A stretch of DNA of 6,572 bases from an uncultured Eubacteriales bacterium. Lineage in GTDB: Bacteria; Bacillota; Clostridia; Oscillospirales; Oscillospiraceae. Position 1 is the stretch's first letter, and each line of letters starts with the position of its first letter. The notes below the pieces were generated by a model. It worked only from the letters and a program-made list of their open reading frames with translations, was not told the DNA's origin and searched no databases. The stretch spans positions 1-6,572 of the forward strand of contig URPI01000122.1 in the NCBI GenBank assembly GCA_900549705.1. The letters run 5' to 3'. Shown piece after piece: positions 5,658-6,572 of the stretch. The translations under genes and the position numbers were made by a program.

Positions 5658-6572
5658 AATCGCATAAGTGCATAGACTCGTATCGGTCAAGGATGCTGTA
5701 GTATCCGGCTTGTACGAGTCTTTCGTTTGTAATGGTCGTTTTCAGAATACCACTTCCGGCAATTGCCCAGTATCCCTTCCGAGAGTTTCCATTCCTGTAA
5801 GCCTGCCACTGGGGCATTCCCAGCTTCACCAGGTTCTTCACTCTCGTTCTGGGGAGCTTCCACTGTTTCCAGATATAGGAGCGGAATCTTCTTCTCAGCC
5901 ATTCGTCCCACCTTTGCATCGTTGTCTTCATACTTGCAATCCCGAAGTAACCAAGCCAGCCCCGGATGTAGACCTTTACCTTCTGCATCACCACTCGGAC
6001 ATTTCTACCTTGACTGCGGGAAGTCAGTTCTTTCAATTTGGCCTTGGCTTTCTTCAAGGACTTTGCGTGGGCACGGACATACACGCCCTTTCGCCCCTTC
6101 CCTAGCGCAAAGCCCAGAAACTTAAAATTTCGGATTGCAAATACGCTGACGACCTTGCTCTTTTCCCCGTTCATCTTGAGTTTTAATTTTCCCTCAAGGT
6201 ACCGCTGGGTCGTTTCCAGAAGCCGCTCTGCTGCCCGTTTGCTCTTTGCCAGGACCACAATATCATCCGCATAGCGAATGACCGTTACGCCTCGCCTTGC
6301 CATCTCCTGGTCATATTCGTTCAGGTAGATGTTCGCAAGCAGCGGGCTGAGCGGTCCTCCCTGGGGAGAGCCTTCTTCTGTTTTCACCAGCAGACCGTTT
6401 TCCATAACTCCGGCTTTCAAGTACCGCTTAATCAGTTCAATGACCCGTTTGTCATGGATGTTCTTTCGCAGAAGATTCATCAGCAATTCGTGGTTCAAGG
6501 TATCGAAGTATTTGGACAAATCCACAAGCACCGCCTGGGTATATCCTTGCTCCGCATACGCTTTTACTCTCA
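5656..6572 (-). CDS. ltrA: Group II intron-encoded reverse transcriptase/maturase, N terminus outside the window
   Basis: It assists intron RNA splicing and copies the RNA into DNA during retrohoming. About 304 residues are visible, and the frame is open to the right edge, so the protein is partial there. A GTG at 6531 is internal, not the start: upstream codons read RVKAYAEQGYTQA in frame. Reverse transcriptase motifs appear in order: VDLSKYFDTLNHE with the first catalytic aspartate (6522-6520), GSPQGGPLSPLLANIYLNE, and RYADDIVVLAKS with YADD at 6273-6262. The thumb region is followed by the group II maturase domain (about 5910-5720), including WLRRRFRSYIWKQWK and NSRKGYWAIAGS. The protein ends a few residues later with no HNH endonuclease domain. 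It would therefore prime reverse transcription without second-strand cleavage, as class C introns do. No frameshift is seen. Confidence 0.93.
   Translation of the reverse strand, partial: RVKAYAEQGYTQAVLVDLSKYFDTLNHELLMNLLRKNIHDKRVIELIKRYLKAGVMENGLLVKTEEGSPQGGPLSPLLANIYLNEYDQEMARRGVTVIRYADDIVVLAKSKRAAERLLETTQRYLEGKLKLKMNGEKSKVVSVFAIRNFKFLGFALGKGRKGVYVRAHAKSLKKAKAKLKELTSRSQGRNVRVVMQKVKVYIRGWLGYFGIASMKTTMQRWDEWLRRRFRSYIWKQWKLPRTRVKNLVKLGMPQWQAYRNGNSRKGYWAIAGSGILKTTITNERLVQAGYYSILDRYESMHLCD

Larger units (their letters stand above)
5587..6572 (-). mobile_element. Group II intron, 3' portion (5' end beyond the window)
   Basis: Read on the - strand, an intron-encoded reverse transcriptase frame is followed at once by domain V, domain VI and a splice-site-like end CTACTCGAT near 5587. 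The 3' terminal AT fits the group II rule that introns end in A-pyrimidine. The DV triad appears to be CGC, and the protein stops after the maturase domain with no endonuclease, both of which point to bacterial class C (IIC). The 5' ribozyme domains I-III and the start of the protein lie to the right of 6572. The intron is antisense to the PAP2 gene it abuts, so it cannot splice out of PAP2 mRNA. The exact 3' boundary could be 5586 or 5587. Confidence 0.88.

Noticed and set aside
4836..5690. 284-codon minus-strand open frame opposite PAP2
   Set aside because: It crosses intron domains V and VI and the PAP2 coding region, has no domain, and conflicts with two well supported features.
5668..6274. 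Several + strand frames opposite the intron protein
   Set aside because: They are antisense shadows of the reverse transcriptase/maturase gene and carry no domain.
1..6572. CRISPR array, tRNA, rRNA, toxin-antitoxin or other defence genes
   Set aside because: No regularly spaced repeats, cloverleaf, rRNA-like sequence or defence-type protein motifs were seen on either strand.

Overview
The window looks like a chromosomal segment of a gut Firmicute. It has a moderately GC-rich backbone, strong GGAGG-type ribosome binding sites, and short repeats with CCCCC/GGGGG hairpins of a kind I associate with Faecalibacterium and related Oscillospiraceae. That assignment is inference from style and recalled repeats, not from a search. 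Four host genes, all on the + strand, form two short operons. They lie between two mobile elements: a complete IS on the left and the 3' part of a group II intron on the right.

Left (1-1480): an IS4-family insertion sequence (about 56-1466) carries one DDE transposase gene. It sits in the palindromic tip of a short host repeat and is flanked by a 10-bp copy of cccccggggg on each side (the left copy has one extra C). Positions 1477-1690 hold no convincing gene, but they contain a long imperfect hairpin and then a good promoter.

Middle (1692-4027): the promoter drives a MATE-family efflux pump, followed 10 bases later by a NudC-type NAD(+)/NADH diphosphatase. The pair ends at a clear rho-independent terminator. 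Next (4127-5609), a second sigma-A-type promoter, overlapped by an inverted repeat, drives a TVP38/TMEM64 (VTT/DedA-superfamily) membrane protein and a PAP2-type lipid phosphatase. Together these two suggest a membrane-lipid or polyprenyl-carrier recycling module.

Right (5587-6572): a group II intron on the - strand is cut by the window edge. Its intron-encoded reverse transcriptase/maturase is complete at the C terminus and followed directly by readable domains V and VI, including the bulged branch-point A. The intron lies antisense to the PAP2 gene, and the last residues and stop codon of the PAP2 reading frame are supplied by intron domain VI. I found no novel defence or other undescribed system. 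The most unusual features are the two insertion junctions and the lipid-carrier gene pair.
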